Source: Flavobacteriaceae bacterium
Lineage (GTDB): Bacteria; Bacteroidota; Bacteroidia; Flavobacteriales; Weeksellaceae
NCBI GenBank assembly: GCA_018260565.1
Contig: JAGLAZ010000004.1
Coordinates: 33,457 to 97,456 of the forward strand
Reading direction: 5' to 3'
DNA length: 64,000 nucleotides
The position numbers and the translations under genes are program-made. Shown piece after piece: positions 9,457 to 17,871 of this stretch (position 1 is the first letter of the stretch; each line of letters begins with the position of its first letter). Under the pieces are notes generated by a model. That model ran no database searches, was not told the DNA's origin, and saw only the letters and a program-made list of their open reading frames with translations.

Positions 9457-9828
9457 TCAGGCTATGGGAGGGCCTCGAAGATATTCCGTACATACTGTAC
9501 CTATTCGATATAAAATAGTAAAAAATCCTACACTTTTATACTCTGGTACTACTAAATAAGTAGTAAGAAAATTAGTTGGATGATATTCACCATAAAAATG
9601 TGCTAAAAAATCACATGAATGGCAATGATTAAGAAGTTCTAACTGGTTATTATTCTTTCCGGAATTATCTAATTTTAATGATATTTTTTTGGAGAATTCA
9701 GTGGAATGAGTAGGTAGACTGTGTTGGTGAAAAAGACCACTGCTGCATATCACAAGAAGCATCATATAGCCCATAAATAGGCTAAAGAAGGTTTTGCTTT
9801 TGCGAATATGAGTAATTGTTTTATTCAC
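9457..9828 (-). CDS. Small membrane protein with His/Cys motif, TonB-locus leader gene
   Basis: 123 aa; one hydrophobic N-terminal segment (about 15-35) that may be a signal or anchor, then HQHSLPTHS, a cluster NHCHSCDFLAH, and a C-terminal LRGPP. Short proteins with such His/Cys motifs and an RGPP end precede TonB receptors in many Bacteroidetes; they look like metal-binding periplasmic proteins. It sits 43 bp upstream of the receptor and 6 bp after the ABC-F gene. The exact family is not recognised with certainty. Confidence 0.65.
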   Translation of the reverse strand: MNKTITHIRKSKTFFSLFMGYMMLLVICSSGLFHQHSLPTHSTEFSKKISLKLDNSGKNNNQLELLNHCHSCDFLAHFYGEYHPTNFLTTYLVVPEYKSVGFFTILYRIGTVCTEYLRGPPIA

Positions 9829-9834
9829 GCTTTG

Positions 9835-11763
9835 TTAGGCTTTGGCCGAAATATTTTGTTCCTTTTCCATTTCAGCAGCTTCCCAATTTTTAATTATTTC
9901 AGCTAACTTTTTTTGCTTGATTTGATATCGTTCTAATTCCTCAGTAGATGGATTTTGTGATTCAAAACTTTGTTCAAAGGTATGAATATCTTTTTCAAGC
10001 AATTCAATTTCTTTTTCTAAACTCTCTATTTGGGAAAGCAACTTTTTAGGCACGGTAACTCTCACAATCTTTTGCTCGCTAGGTGAAACAAGCTTTTTGT
10101 TAGTAACTTCCTGATGCTGTACAGGTTTTTCCACTGAAATTTCTGCGATGCTGGCTCTCTGTCTTTCTTCCAAATATTCATCAATTGTCCCAAGAAATTC
10201 CCGCATTTTTCCGTTTCTAAATTCAAAAACTTTATCTACCAGACCCTGTAAAAATTCTCTATCGTGCGATATTAAAATCACGGTACCATCAAAATTTTGT
10301 AGAGCAAGTTTTATAATTTCTTTAGACTGAATATCCAAGTGATTAGTAGGTTCATCTAAAATTAAAGTGTTAAACGGTTTTAATAACAGTTTACATAAAG
10401 CGAGACGGTTACGCTCGCCACCTGAGAGCACCTTTGTTTTTTTCTGAACATCTTCTCCAGAGAATAGAAAAGATCCCAAGAGATCTCTTACACGAGGGCG
10501 AGTCTCTTCCGTAGCTGCATCTTCCGCCTCCTGAAGGACGGTTTTATCTGGGCTAAGAACCTCCTCTTGATTTTGAGCAAAATATCCAATTTTAACATTG
10601 TGCCCCAACTCCCAGCTACCATCATATGTAGTGATCTCTCCCGACAATATTTTAGCTAGAGTAGTTTTACCTTGTCCGTTTTGTCCTAAAAGTGCTACTC
10701 TATCCCCTCGCTCAATATCAAAATTGACATCAGAAAATATTCTTTTTTCACCGAAACTTTTACCTAAATTTTCGGCTTTAAAAATCACCTTACCTGGTTG
10801 CTGACTTTGGATAAACCGGATATTAAATTTTGAAACGTCATCATTTTCAATCTCTATTCTAGTAATCTTCTCTAATTTTTTCATTAAAGATTGTGCAAAA
10901 CTGGCCTTAGTAGCAGAGGCTCGGAAACGATTGATATTTTCCTCCATCTGCTTTATTTCTGCATCCTGATTCTTTTTGGCCTGCTTCAATTTTTCCTTCC
11001 TATCTTGGCTTAATTCTAAATATTTGGTATAATTCGCTTTATAATCCTCAATTTTTTTATTGGCAATATCAAATGTACGGTTGCAGACAGCGGTCATAAA
11101 TTTTTTATCGTGACTTACCAACACAATACCGCCTACATAGGTTTTTAGAAAATTTTCCAACCAAATTATTGATTCCATATCAAGGTGGTTGGTAGGCTCA
11201 TCAAGCAAAAGCAAATCGTTTTTTTGCAAAAGAAGTTTAGCCAATTCGATTCGCATTCTCCATCCGCCAGAAAATTCATCTGTTAATCTGTGGAAATCCT
11301 CCTCACTAAATCCCAAACCTTTTAATACCTTTTCTACCTCACCCTCCATATTATAGGCATCAAACTGATGAAGAATATCATGCAGTTCCGTCATGCGCTG
11401 GATAAGATCAGAATATCCATCAGACTCATAATCCGTACGAATACTCATCTGATTATCAATCTCTTCCAGCTCATTCTTCCAGGCATTAATCTGAACAAAG
11501 GCTTGCATAGTTTCTTCCCAAACCGAACGACCTTTTACAAACTCTAAATCTTGTCGCAGAAAACCGATGCTAATATTACCATCTGGTACTATACTGCCTT
11601 CATAGAAGCCTATATCTCCCGCCAACAGCTTAAGTAAAGTAGATTTTCCAGCACCGTTTTTTCCAACAAGGCCGACCTTATCTTCCTTTTTTATAGTAAA
11701 GCTAACGTTCTGAAAAAGGTAATTACCTCCGTGATGAAGGCCTATATTTTGAGCAGAGATCAT
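9835..11763 (-). CDS. ABC-F family ATPase (Uup/YdiF-like)
   Basis: 642 aa, two ATP-binding cassettes and no membrane segment: Walker A GKNGAGKST (about 35-43) and GQNGQGKTT (about 358-366), signatures FSGGWRMR and LSGGERNR, Walker B LLLLDEPTNHLD and LILDEPTNHLD. A linker rich in Lys/Glu lies between them and a C-terminal coiled coil (about 560-635) follows. ABC-F proteins act on the ribosome, not as transporters. The gene has a TATCTTTG -7 box (minus strand, 11781-11788) in the 28-bp gap behind the DUF4230 gene, so it may be transcribed alone as well as from the operon. Confidence 0.92.
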   Translation of the reverse strand: MISAQNIGLHHGGNYLFQNVSFTIKKEDKVGLVGKNGAGKSTLLKLLAGDIGFYEGSIVPDGNISIGFLRQDLEFVKGRSVWEETMQAFVQINAWKNELEEIDNQMSIRTDYESDGYSDLIQRMTELHDILHQFDAYNMEGEVEKVLKGLGFSEEDFHRLTDEFSGGWRMRIELAKLLLQKNDLLLLDEPTNHLDMESIIWLENFLKTYVGGIVLVSHDKKFMTAVCNRTFDIANKKIEDYKANYTKYLELSQDRKEKLKQAKKNQDAEIKQMEENINRFRASATKASFAQSLMKKLEKITRIEIENDDVSKFNIRFIQSQQPGKVIFKAENLGKSFGEKRIFSDVNFDIERGDRVALLGQNGQGKTTLAKILSGEITTYDGSWELGHNVKIGYFAQNQEEVLSPDKTVLQEAEDAATEETRPRVRDLLGSFLFSGEDVQKKTKVLSGGERNRLALCKLLLKPFNTLILDEPTNHLDIQSKEIIKLALQNFDGTVILISHDREFLQGLVDKVFEFRNGKMREFLGTIDEYLEERQRASIAEISVEKPVQHQEVTNKKLVSPSEQKIVRVTVPKKLLSQIESLEKEIELLEKDIHTFEQSFESQNPSTEELERYQIKQKKLAEIIKNWEAAEMEKEQNISAKA

Positions 11764-11791
11764 AGAAATTTTTTGGGCTGCAAAGATATTG

Positions 11792-12541
11792 TTAAAGTAC
11801 GGAAGAATGTGCGTCTGGAAAATGCTTAACAGGATTTTCCGCTAATTTATATTCCAAGGCCTTTTGCTCGATACTAGCGGAATTCTCTAATTGAAAATTT
11901 TTATTTTCAATAAATTCCGTTAATAAAGTTCTCATTTGTTCGGCAGCTACTTGAGGCAAATGTGATTTTTTGGCCGCTTCTATAACTTGTAATTTTGCAT
12001 TGGTTTGAATTTTAGCCAAATCATCGCGGCTAAGAAGGTTATAGAATTGTTCTTCTATATTGTAATATTTATAATCTGTTTCTGTACTTAGAATTTCTGG
12101 GGCTGGAAAATCTATAAGTCTAACTTTTTTAGTAATCTCATCTACTTCCCATTTTAATTTTTGAAAATCATAGCCTATTAATACCTTAGCTTGTACTATA
12201 ACTAAAGCACTCTTTTTAGAGGGAATAAAGTTAAATAATTTGCTTGACTGTTCGTAATTATAGATTTCACTAAAATGTCCTTCGGCAGATACTATTTTAA
12301 ATACTTTTCGCATACTTTCCGCGATGGTATGAGAAGATTCTGTTATAGTAACAGGAGGTGTAGAATTCCTGCTTAACAAATAAGCTATAATGCCACCCAT
12401 TCCCAGACCAAGCAGAAGCATTACCACCATCATCATCATACCAGAATTACCAGCATTTTGAGACATATTATATAAGAGCAAAAGAAAAAATGCGAGAAAT
12501 AATATCCCGACGCCTATCGCAATATTTTTTATATTTTTCAT
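11792..12541 (-). CDS. DUF4230 membrane protein
   Basis: 249 aa. Two N-terminal membrane helices (about 7-27 and 35-58), then a soluble domain (about 70-235) with the DUF4230 pattern: SALVIVQAKVLIGYDF, IDFPAPEIL, and a C-terminal helix pair AEQMRTLLTEF. The function of the family is unknown. The start overlaps the stop of the preceding gene by one base, which suggests translational coupling in the lipid A operon. Confidence 0.82.
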   Translation of the reverse strand: MKNIKNIAIGVGILFLAFFLLLLYNMSQNAGNSGMMMMVVMLLLGLGMGGIIAYLLSRNSTPPVTITESSHTIAESMRKVFKIVSAEGHFSEIYNYEQSSKLFNFIPSKKSALVIVQAKVLIGYDFQKLKWEVDEITKKVRLIDFPAPEILSTETDYKYYNIEEQFYNLLSRDDLAKIQTNAKLQVIEAAKKSHLPQVAAEQMRTLLTEFIENKNFQLENSASIEQKALEYKLAENPVKHFPDAHSSVL

Positions 12542-13077
12542 TATAAAAATTTTTGATTTTTTAGGATCAATTCCCGTGTTCGGGATTTAAGTTCAAATTT
12601 ACGATATAATAGCTGCATTGCCATTTTTCTAAAAAAACTGTCTTTATCAGTAAGCTCCCATAAATTTTTAGAATGTAATAAAGTAGGCTTACGGATGCTA
12701 TAAAAGTCTGTTCGCCAATCATCTACATTATGATAATATTCTATGATTCCGCAATGTTTAGGGATTTCATCATGCGAGATCATTCCCATAGGTAAAAGAA
12801 AACTAAAATGATTATAGGGATAATCACCCTTTGCTATTCTGTCATGCTTGTAATGAGAAATTTTGGTTTGATCATCCACAAATGATTTTTTAAAATCGTT
12901 TTTGAAATCTGACTTAGAACACTTTACCTCAATTTCGTGTGTAATACCTTCAGGATTAATACATAAAAAGTCCGCTTCCCATCCTCCGTGGTAATGATTG
13001 GTAAGGAGTATATCACGCTCGGAACTGCATTGGGTAGTGATATAGGCATATAGTATTTCTTCTTCGCGTAAATTCAT
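12541..13077 (-). CDS. PD-(D/E)XK nuclease-like protein (MmcB-like)
   Basis: 178 aa from the ATG chosen here; a TTG six codons further upstream also exists, but this ATG overlaps the previous stop as ATGA. No signal or membrane segment. The core WEADFLCINPEG followed by HEIEVKCSKSDF gives Asp36, Glu50 and Lys52, the spacing of a PD-(D/E)XK catalytic core. A later FSFLLPMGMI...IPKHCGIIEY resembles the end of MmcB-type nuclease domains. The role is unknown; placement between LuxE-like, LpxH and DUF4230 genes gives no obvious DNA-repair context. Confidence 0.6.
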   Translation of the reverse strand: MNLREEEILYAYITTQCSSERDILLTNHYHGGWEADFLCINPEGITHEIEVKCSKSDFKNDFKKSFVDDQTKISHYKHDRIAKGDYPYNHFSFLLPMGMISHDEIPKHCGIIEYYHNVDDWRTDFYSIRKPTLLHSKNLWELTDKDSFFRKMAMQLLYRKFELKSRTRELILKNQKFL

Positions 13078-14084
13078 ACTACCAACTGGCTGCAACCCCG
13101 GATTTCAGAATGATCTATTCTTCCCAATACCTCAAATCCTGGATGAAGATATTTCTGGTTCTCGAGTGCGTTAATTTTACCCAAATCTTCTGTTGCAATA
13201 AAACTACAAGTATGATAATTAGCCAGATCTATAATATTAATACCTCCTTGTCTTTCATCTTTAACAAACGAAAAAGGATCGTCCAACTCCCGAACTAAAA
13301 TACGCATCCACGATGGTGAATAATACGTCATATCCCCTATTGTGTAAGCCTGGGAAAACAATTCTGTCATAGAATATTCCGATAAAATAGTTGTTCCTGG
13401 AAAAGCATGTTGTAATACTTTCAGCATTTCTAATTTGGTAATCTCCTTTTTCCTACCTTTCATACCTCCAGTCTCAATTATTTTAATAGTGTTACGAGCT
13501 GAGAATGCAATATTTTCCTCTTCACAATAAGCAGCAAAATCCAATAAAGCAAACGAAACTCCGAATAAAATAATATCTTGCTCTTGAGGCTGAGTTAAAA
13601 TGGAAGCCAATTCCTCAAAATTATTTAAAAAATAGCCTGTATTATGATGACGAGATTTTTTCATTAGATAATCTGTCATAAATATTAAGGAGGAATGTGG
13701 GTTTTCCTGATAGTTGGGAAGTAAACCAAGAATTATTTGATCCTCTGGATTTCCAACAAATTGCCGGTAGGCATATTCCAAACTTTGTGTGTACCAATAA
13801 ATATCCTGGATATAATGTCGAGATCTCGATTCTATATTACCAGTCCCTGAACTCTGAAAAAATAATGCAGATTCTTTCCCGTAGGCCGAAACAACATAAT
13901 TCTTCCACATAGAAATTGGCAAAAAAGGTATCTCTACTAAGGAAGATACTTCATTTGGATTAATGTGCAATAAAGATATGTACTGTTTATATATGGGTAC
14001 ATTTTGTACTTGATACTGAAATATTTTAAGCGCGTGCGCCTCGAACTCCGCTAAAGTCTTGATAGAAAAAATGTGATCCATCAT
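13074..14084 (-). CDS. LuxE/PaaK-like acyl-protein synthetase
   Basis: 336 aa, adenylate-forming fold of the LuxE type. Motifs visible: phosphate-binding FQSSGTGNIESR (about 93-104), IIETGGMKGRKKEI (about 206-219) and LSEYSMTELFSQAY (about 235-248, the adenine/acid-binding motif). Such proteins activate a fatty acid as acyl-AMP and pass it to a protein or thiol; the substrate here is unknown. It overlaps lpxH by 4 bp (ATGA) and the next gene by 4 bp, so it belongs to the lipid A operon, which would fit an acyl-transfer job in the envelope. Confidence 0.85.
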   Translation of the reverse strand: MMDHIFSIKTLAEFEAHALKIFQYQVQNVPIYKQYISLLHINPNEVSSLVEIPFLPISMWKNYVVSAYGKESALFFQSSGTGNIESRSRHYIQDIYWYTQSLEYAYRQFVGNPEDQIILGLLPNYQENPHSSLIFMTDYLMKKSRHHNTGYFLNNFEELASILTQPQEQDIILFGVSFALLDFAAYCEEENIAFSARNTIKIIETGGMKGRKKEITKLEMLKVLQHAFPGTTILSEYSMTELFSQAYTIGDMTYYSPSWMRILVRELDDPFSFVKDERQGGINIIDLANYHTCSFIATEDLGKINALENQKYLHPGFEVLGRIDHSEIRGCSQLVV

Positions 14085-14899
14085 TTCAAGGGAAAATAAG
14101 ATAATTTAATTTCTCCAGTATGATCCATTTCAGCATAGGAAAAATAGGATATCCAGTCTCCTAAATTGATATATTTTCCACCATTTTTTAAATCTCGCAT
14201 TAGAGGTAAATGCCTATGTCCGTATATAAAATAATCTATATTGTAGAGTGATGCCTTTTTTTCTGAATATAACAGTAAATATTCTTTATCCTCGCCTAAA
14301 AAGTGAACATCTTCTTTTCCAGAAATAAGTTTATTTTTCTTGCTCAAATAATCTGCAAAACGAAAGGAAATATCAGGATGAATCCATCTGAAAGCAAATT
14401 GTGCCAAAGGATTAGTGAAAAGCTTTTTCATTCTTTTGTATCCCGTATCTCCAGGGCCTAAACCATCACCATGGGCCAGAAATAGGATTTTGTTATTGAT
14501 GCTTATGATTTTTTTGGAGTGAAAGACAGGGATGTTTAATTGATTTTGAAAATAATCTTTCATCCAAATGTCATGATTGCCTGTGAAAAAGTAAATCTCC
14601 TTTCCGTTATCCCTAAGTTCAGCCAATTTTCCTAACACACGGACAAATCCTTTAGGTATTACAAATTTCCACTCATGCCAAAAATCAAATAAATCACCCA
14701 TTAAAAAAAGACATGAGGCATCTTTTTCTATTTGAATGAGCCATTGGACAAAATGTTTTTCTCGGTTCAGACTACTTTCTAGGTCCTTCTCTGCACTAAA
14801 ATGCTGATCTGAAGCGAAATATATCTTTTTATTACTAGAGATTTCTAATTTAATGTCTGGGATAGGATTAGTTTTAAGCATTTCATCCATTTTGATCAT
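14081..14899 (-). CDS. lpxH: UDP-2,3-diacylglucosamine diphosphatase
   Basis: Hydrolyses UDP-2,3-diacylglucosamine to lipid X in lipid A synthesis at the inner membrane. The calcineurin-like metallophosphatase motifs are all present: ASDQHF, MGDLFDFW, GNHDIW, AHGDGLG and YGHRHLP, followed by NLGDW. I chose the ATG at 14899; a TTG two codons upstream is also open. The N-terminus overlaps the queD 3' end by 17 bp. Length is normal for the family. Confidence 0.92.
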   Translation of the reverse strand: MIKMDEMLKTNPIPDIKLEISSNKKIYFASDQHFSAEKDLESSLNREKHFVQWLIQIEKDASCLFLMGDLFDFWHEWKFVIPKGFVRVLGKLAELRDNGKEIYFFTGNHDIWMKDYFQNQLNIPVFHSKKIISINNKILFLAHGDGLGPGDTGYKRMKKLFTNPLAQFAFRWIHPDISFRFADYLSKKNKLISGKEDVHFLGEDKEYLLLYSEKKASLYNIDYFIYGHRHLPLMRDLKNGGKYINLGDWISYFSYAEMDHTGEIKLSYFPLK

Positions 14900-15332
14900 C
14901 AGCAAACCACTCCGCGTAAGATGTTTCCGTTTCGTATAATTTTAAAGAGGCTAATGTAATATGAGCTGGTAGTCGGAAATTTATTTTTTCTGCAATGGCG
15001 TAAAGCATCATCTCACAAGTAGGTTGAAAATCACAAAATACTACTTGATGCCCTTGACTCTTAAGCTGCTCACCTAGCTGAAGGTGAGGAGTTTTAGCAT
15101 TTATTAAAACTGCGTGATCCCATTGGCTAACGATTTCTTCATTAACTATCAATTTTAATTCTCCGAAATCCATCAACATCCCATTTTTACTATGGGTGAT
15201 ATCCTCTAAAGGAATACCTTTTACCGTAACAAATAGGCGATAGGAGTGTCCGTGCAGATTTTTACATTTACCATCATATCCATAAAGAACATGGGCAGTC
15301 TCAAAGGTGAATATTTTGGTAAGGCGGATCAT
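14883..15332 (-). CDS. queD: 6-carboxytetrahydropterin/6-pyruvoyl-tetrahydropterin synthase (QueD family)
   Basis: 149 aa. Converts 7,8-dihydroneopterin triphosphate to 6-carboxytetrahydropterin, the second step to queuosine, or the related pterin reaction. Zinc ligands His14 (FETAH), His27 and His29 (NLHGHSY), catalytic-type Cys23 (GKCKN), plus WDHAVLIN and CEMMLYAIAEKI. The reading frame is open 30 codons further upstream, but homology begins at this ATG (MIRLTKIF) and a promoter lies immediately before it, so the shorter start is correct. First gene of the queD-lpxH operon. Confidence 0.88.
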   Translation of the reverse strand: MIRLTKIFTFETAHVLYGYDGKCKNLHGHSYRLFVTVKGIPLEDITHSKNGMLMDFGELKLIVNEEIVSQWDHAVLINAKTPHLQLGEQLKSQGHQVVFCDFQPTCEMMLYAIAEKINFRLPAHITLASLKLYETETSYAEWFADDQNG

Positions 15333-15336
15333 TTTG

Positions 15337-15365
15337 CAAAGATAATCTTTGCGTTTTAGATTCAA
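15337..15365 (-). promoter_or_regulatory. Promoter of queD operon, apparently leaderless
   Basis: Minus strand: TTG (15363-15365), 18-nt spacer, TATCTTTG (15337-15344). Only four bases (CAAA) separate the -7 box from the ATG at 15332, so transcription should begin at or next to the A of the start codon. Confidence 0.75.
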
Positions 15366-15519
15366 TTCTAATCGTTTAATTTTATATATAATGATAAACA
15401 AACCGAGATTACATAAGTTCAATACTTAGATAAAAAGTCATAATATTTTTAATATATACCACTTTCATTGCGGCTATTAAGGAACTATAGAATTACCGTA
15501 ATACCAATAATTAAATCTC

Positions 15520-15527
15520 TAATTTTG
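15520..15527 (+). promoter_or_regulatory. -7 box of der, apparently leaderless
   Basis: TAATTTTG, a full match to TAnnTTTG, with four bases (CAGC) before the der ATG. No clear TTG -33 box at the usual distance. Confidence 0.6.
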
Positions 15528-15531
15528 CAGC

Positions 15532-16839
15532 ATGTCAAATATCGTTGCAATTGTTGGTCGTCCCAATGTAGGAAAATCCACACTCTTTAATAGGCTTCTG
15601 GAGCGTCGCGAAGCAATCGTGGATGCCACAGCTGGTGTTACACGAGATAGACACTATGGAAAATCTGAGTGGAGCGGCACGGAATTTACGGTAATTGATA
15701 CGGGTGGTTATGATATTGGTACAGAGGATATCTTCGAAACTGAAATACGCAAACAAGTACAATTGGCCATTGATGAAGCCACTTCCATCATCTTTATGGT
15801 AAGTGTAGAGGAAGGGCTTACGGATACCGATATTGAGATTTTCCACATTTTAAGGAAATCTGGGAAAATGTTTTTTGTAGTTGTTAATAAAGTAGATTCT
15901 TCCAAAGAAATGCTACCTGCAACAGAATTTTACCAGCTCGGGATTGAAAAATATTATACTTTATCTTCTGCTACAGGATCTGGAACAGGCGAGCTATTAG
16001 ATGATATTATTAAATCTTTACCTGATGAAGAATATGAAGACCCGTTTGAAGGTCTTCCAAAGTTTACTATAGCAGGTCGACCTAATGTAGGCAAGTCTAC
16101 CTTTACTAACGCACTTTTAGGTGACGAAAGAAATATTGTTACTGAAATTGCAGGTACTACGCGGGACAGCATTCAAACTTTATATAAAAAATTCGGACAT
16201 GAATTCGTACTTATAGACACAGCAGGAATTCGGAAAAAAAATAAAGTAAATGAAGATTTAGAGTTTTATTCTGTAATGCGAAGTGTACGTGCAATAGAGA
16301 ATGCGGACATTGTCTTGCTTATTATAGACGCTACCCAAGGCTGGGAATCACAAGATATGAACATCTTTGGAATAGCACAGCGCAATAGAAAAGGCATCGT
16401 AATTTTGGTAAATAAATGGGATTTGGTGGAAAAAGACAGTCACACCATGAAAGAATTTGAGGCAGGAATAAAACAAAAAATTGCGCAATTTTCCGATGTT
16501 CCTGTGTTATTTATATCAGCATTGACGAAACAAAGAATTTTAAAAGCGGTAGAAATAGCAGTAGAAGTTTTTGAGAATAGAAAGAAAAAAATTAAAACTT
16601 CAAAACTCAATGAGGTAATGCTCCCAGTTTTTCAAGAAATACCGCCGCCAGCAATTAAAGGAAAGTATATTAAAATCAAATATTGCGTTCAGCTTCCTAC
16701 ACCTTCTCCACAGTTCGTATTTTTCTGTAATCTGCCTCAATATATTAAGGAACCCTATAAAAGATTTACAGAAAATAGGCTCCGAAAACTCTTTAATTTT
16801 ACCGGTGTACCTATTGAGATTTATTTTAGAAAGAAATAA
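15532..16839 (+). CDS. der: Ribosome-associated GTPase Der (EngA)
   Basis: 435 aa with two tandem GTPase domains and a C-terminal KH-like domain, needed for 50S subunit assembly. First G domain: GRPNVGKST (8-16), DTAGV/DTGG switch, NKVD. Second G domain: GRPNVGKSTF (about 182-191), DTAGIRKKNKV, NKWDLVEKD. The KH-like domain runs from about 350 to the end. Length typical. It diverges from queD across a 199-bp region. Confidence 0.97.
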   Translation: MSNIVAIVGRPNVGKSTLFNRLLERREAIVDATAGVTRDRHYGKSEWSGTEFTVIDTGGYDIGTEDIFETEIRKQVQLAIDEATSIIFMVSVEEGLTDTDIEIFHILRKSGKMFFVVVNKVDSSKEMLPATEFYQLGIEKYYTLSSATGSGTGELLDDIIKSLPDEEYEDPFEGLPKFTIAGRPNVGKSTFTNALLGDERNIVTEIAGTTRDSIQTLYKKFGHEFVLIDTAGIRKKNKVNEDLEFYSVMRSVRAIENADIVLLIIDATQGWESQDMNIFGIAQRNRKGIVILVNKWDLVEKDSHTMKEFEAGIKQKIAQFSDVPVLFISALTKQRILKAVEIAVEVFENRKKKIKTSKLNEVMLPVFQEIPPPAIKGKYIKIKYCVQLPTPSPQFVFFCNLPQYIKEPYKRFTENRLRKLFNFTGVPIEIYFRKK

Positions 16840-16850
16840 AAATAACTTTA

Positions 16851-17528
16851 TTAAATATCGGAGGCAATGGTCAATATACTGATATTTTTAAATCCAGCCA
16901 GGTGTAGAGTATAGTACGCATCACTAAGGGTATTACCAGTGGTGAATACGTCATCCACCAATAAAATTTTTCCATAAACATCCCTTGATAGTTCAGAAGA
17001 AAACCTGGATTTTTCTTGGCGCATTTCTCTGTCCCATTTGCTTCTCCCTGCCTGTGCCCGTGAATCTGATATCCGCACCAAGCCTTCCGGGAAATAATCA
17101 CATTGCAAAATTTTTGAAAGATTTTTGCTGAAAATATCCAATTGATTATATCCTCTTTTTTTTAATTTTTTAGAATGTAAAGGGATAGGAACAATAGCAG
17201 ATATCGGAGTCTTAAATCGTATTTTTTCAGAGACAAAATAGGATAAATGAAATCCTATAATAGGCCTGTTTTTGTATTTTAATGCATGGATAAGCTTTTG
17301 TCCTACACCCCCTTTTTCAAACTTAAATAAGGCATAAACTTCAGTCTCTTCATTGAATATTAGGGCACATTTGGCTTTAAATTCAATCATCTCTAAAGAA
17401 TCTTCTTCCATAAATGCAATCTTAGTTTCACAGGCTTTGCACAAAGCATTATCAGAAGGAATCATACAGCCACAACCAATACATAGTTGAGGAAAAACAT
17501 CCTGCAATATGAATGAAAGTACACCCAT
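16851..17528 (-). CDS. comF: ComF family phosphoribosyltransferase-like protein
   Basis: 225 aa from the ATG at 17528, which directly follows the upstream stop; the frame is open 12 codons further, but that would overlap the DUF3817 gene by 35 bp. N-terminal zinc-finger Cys16, 19, 21, 30 and 33 (CIGCGC, CKAC), then a PRTase fold with the PRPP loop ILLVDDVFTTGNTL near the C-terminus. ComF homologues are linked to DNA uptake in competent bacteria; in Bacteroidetes the role is untested. Confidence 0.88.
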   Translation of the reverse strand: MGVLSFILQDVFPQLCIGCGCMIPSDNALCKACETKIAFMEEDSLEMIEFKAKCALIFNEETEVYALFKFEKGGVGQKLIHALKYKNRPIIGFHLSYFVSEKIRFKTPISAIVPIPLHSKKLKKRGYNQLDIFSKNLSKILQCDYFPEGLVRISDSRAQAGRSKWDREMRQEKSRFSSELSRDVYGKILLVDDVFTTGNTLSDAYYTLHLAGFKNISILTIASDI

Positions 17529-17529
17529 C

Positions 17530-17871
17530 TTATTCCCTATTATGACGAGCAAGCCTTTTATCAACCCAAACAGTTGCGAAAGGAAAAAAAGCAGCTAAGA
17601 GTGCGAATATGCTATCCTCATCATCCCATTGATAGATTTTTCTGATAGGAATACACAGCAATAAATATGCGCTGAAGAATAAGCCGTGAATATTACCCAC
17701 TAAAATTATAAAAATGGTAGGATATAGTCCTTCCGGGTCGGTTCTTTTCCACACCATCGCTATTCCATACAGGAGTAAACAAGTAATGGCCTCTATAATA
17801 CACACCTTCTTAAACCAGCTTATAACACGGGTATCAGGATATTTAGAAAAGAAATTTTCTATTTTTTTCAT
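17530..17871 (-). CDS. DUF3817 membrane protein
   Basis: 113 aa with three predicted membrane helices (about 22-42, 52-74 and 86-104), matching the DUF3817 layout: FKKVCIIEAITCLLLYGIAM, then PTIFIILVGNIHGLFF, then ALLAAFFPFATVWVDKRL. Function unknown. Its start overlaps the nadD stop by 4 bp (ATGA), and comF follows directly, so nadD-DUF3817-comF form an operon. Confidence 0.85.
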   Translation of the reverse strand: MKKIENFFSKYPDTRVISWFKKVCIIEAITCLLLYGIAMVWKRTDPEGLYPTIFIILVGNIHGLFFSAYLLLCIPIRKIYQWDDEDSIFALLAAFFPFATVWVDKRLARHNRE

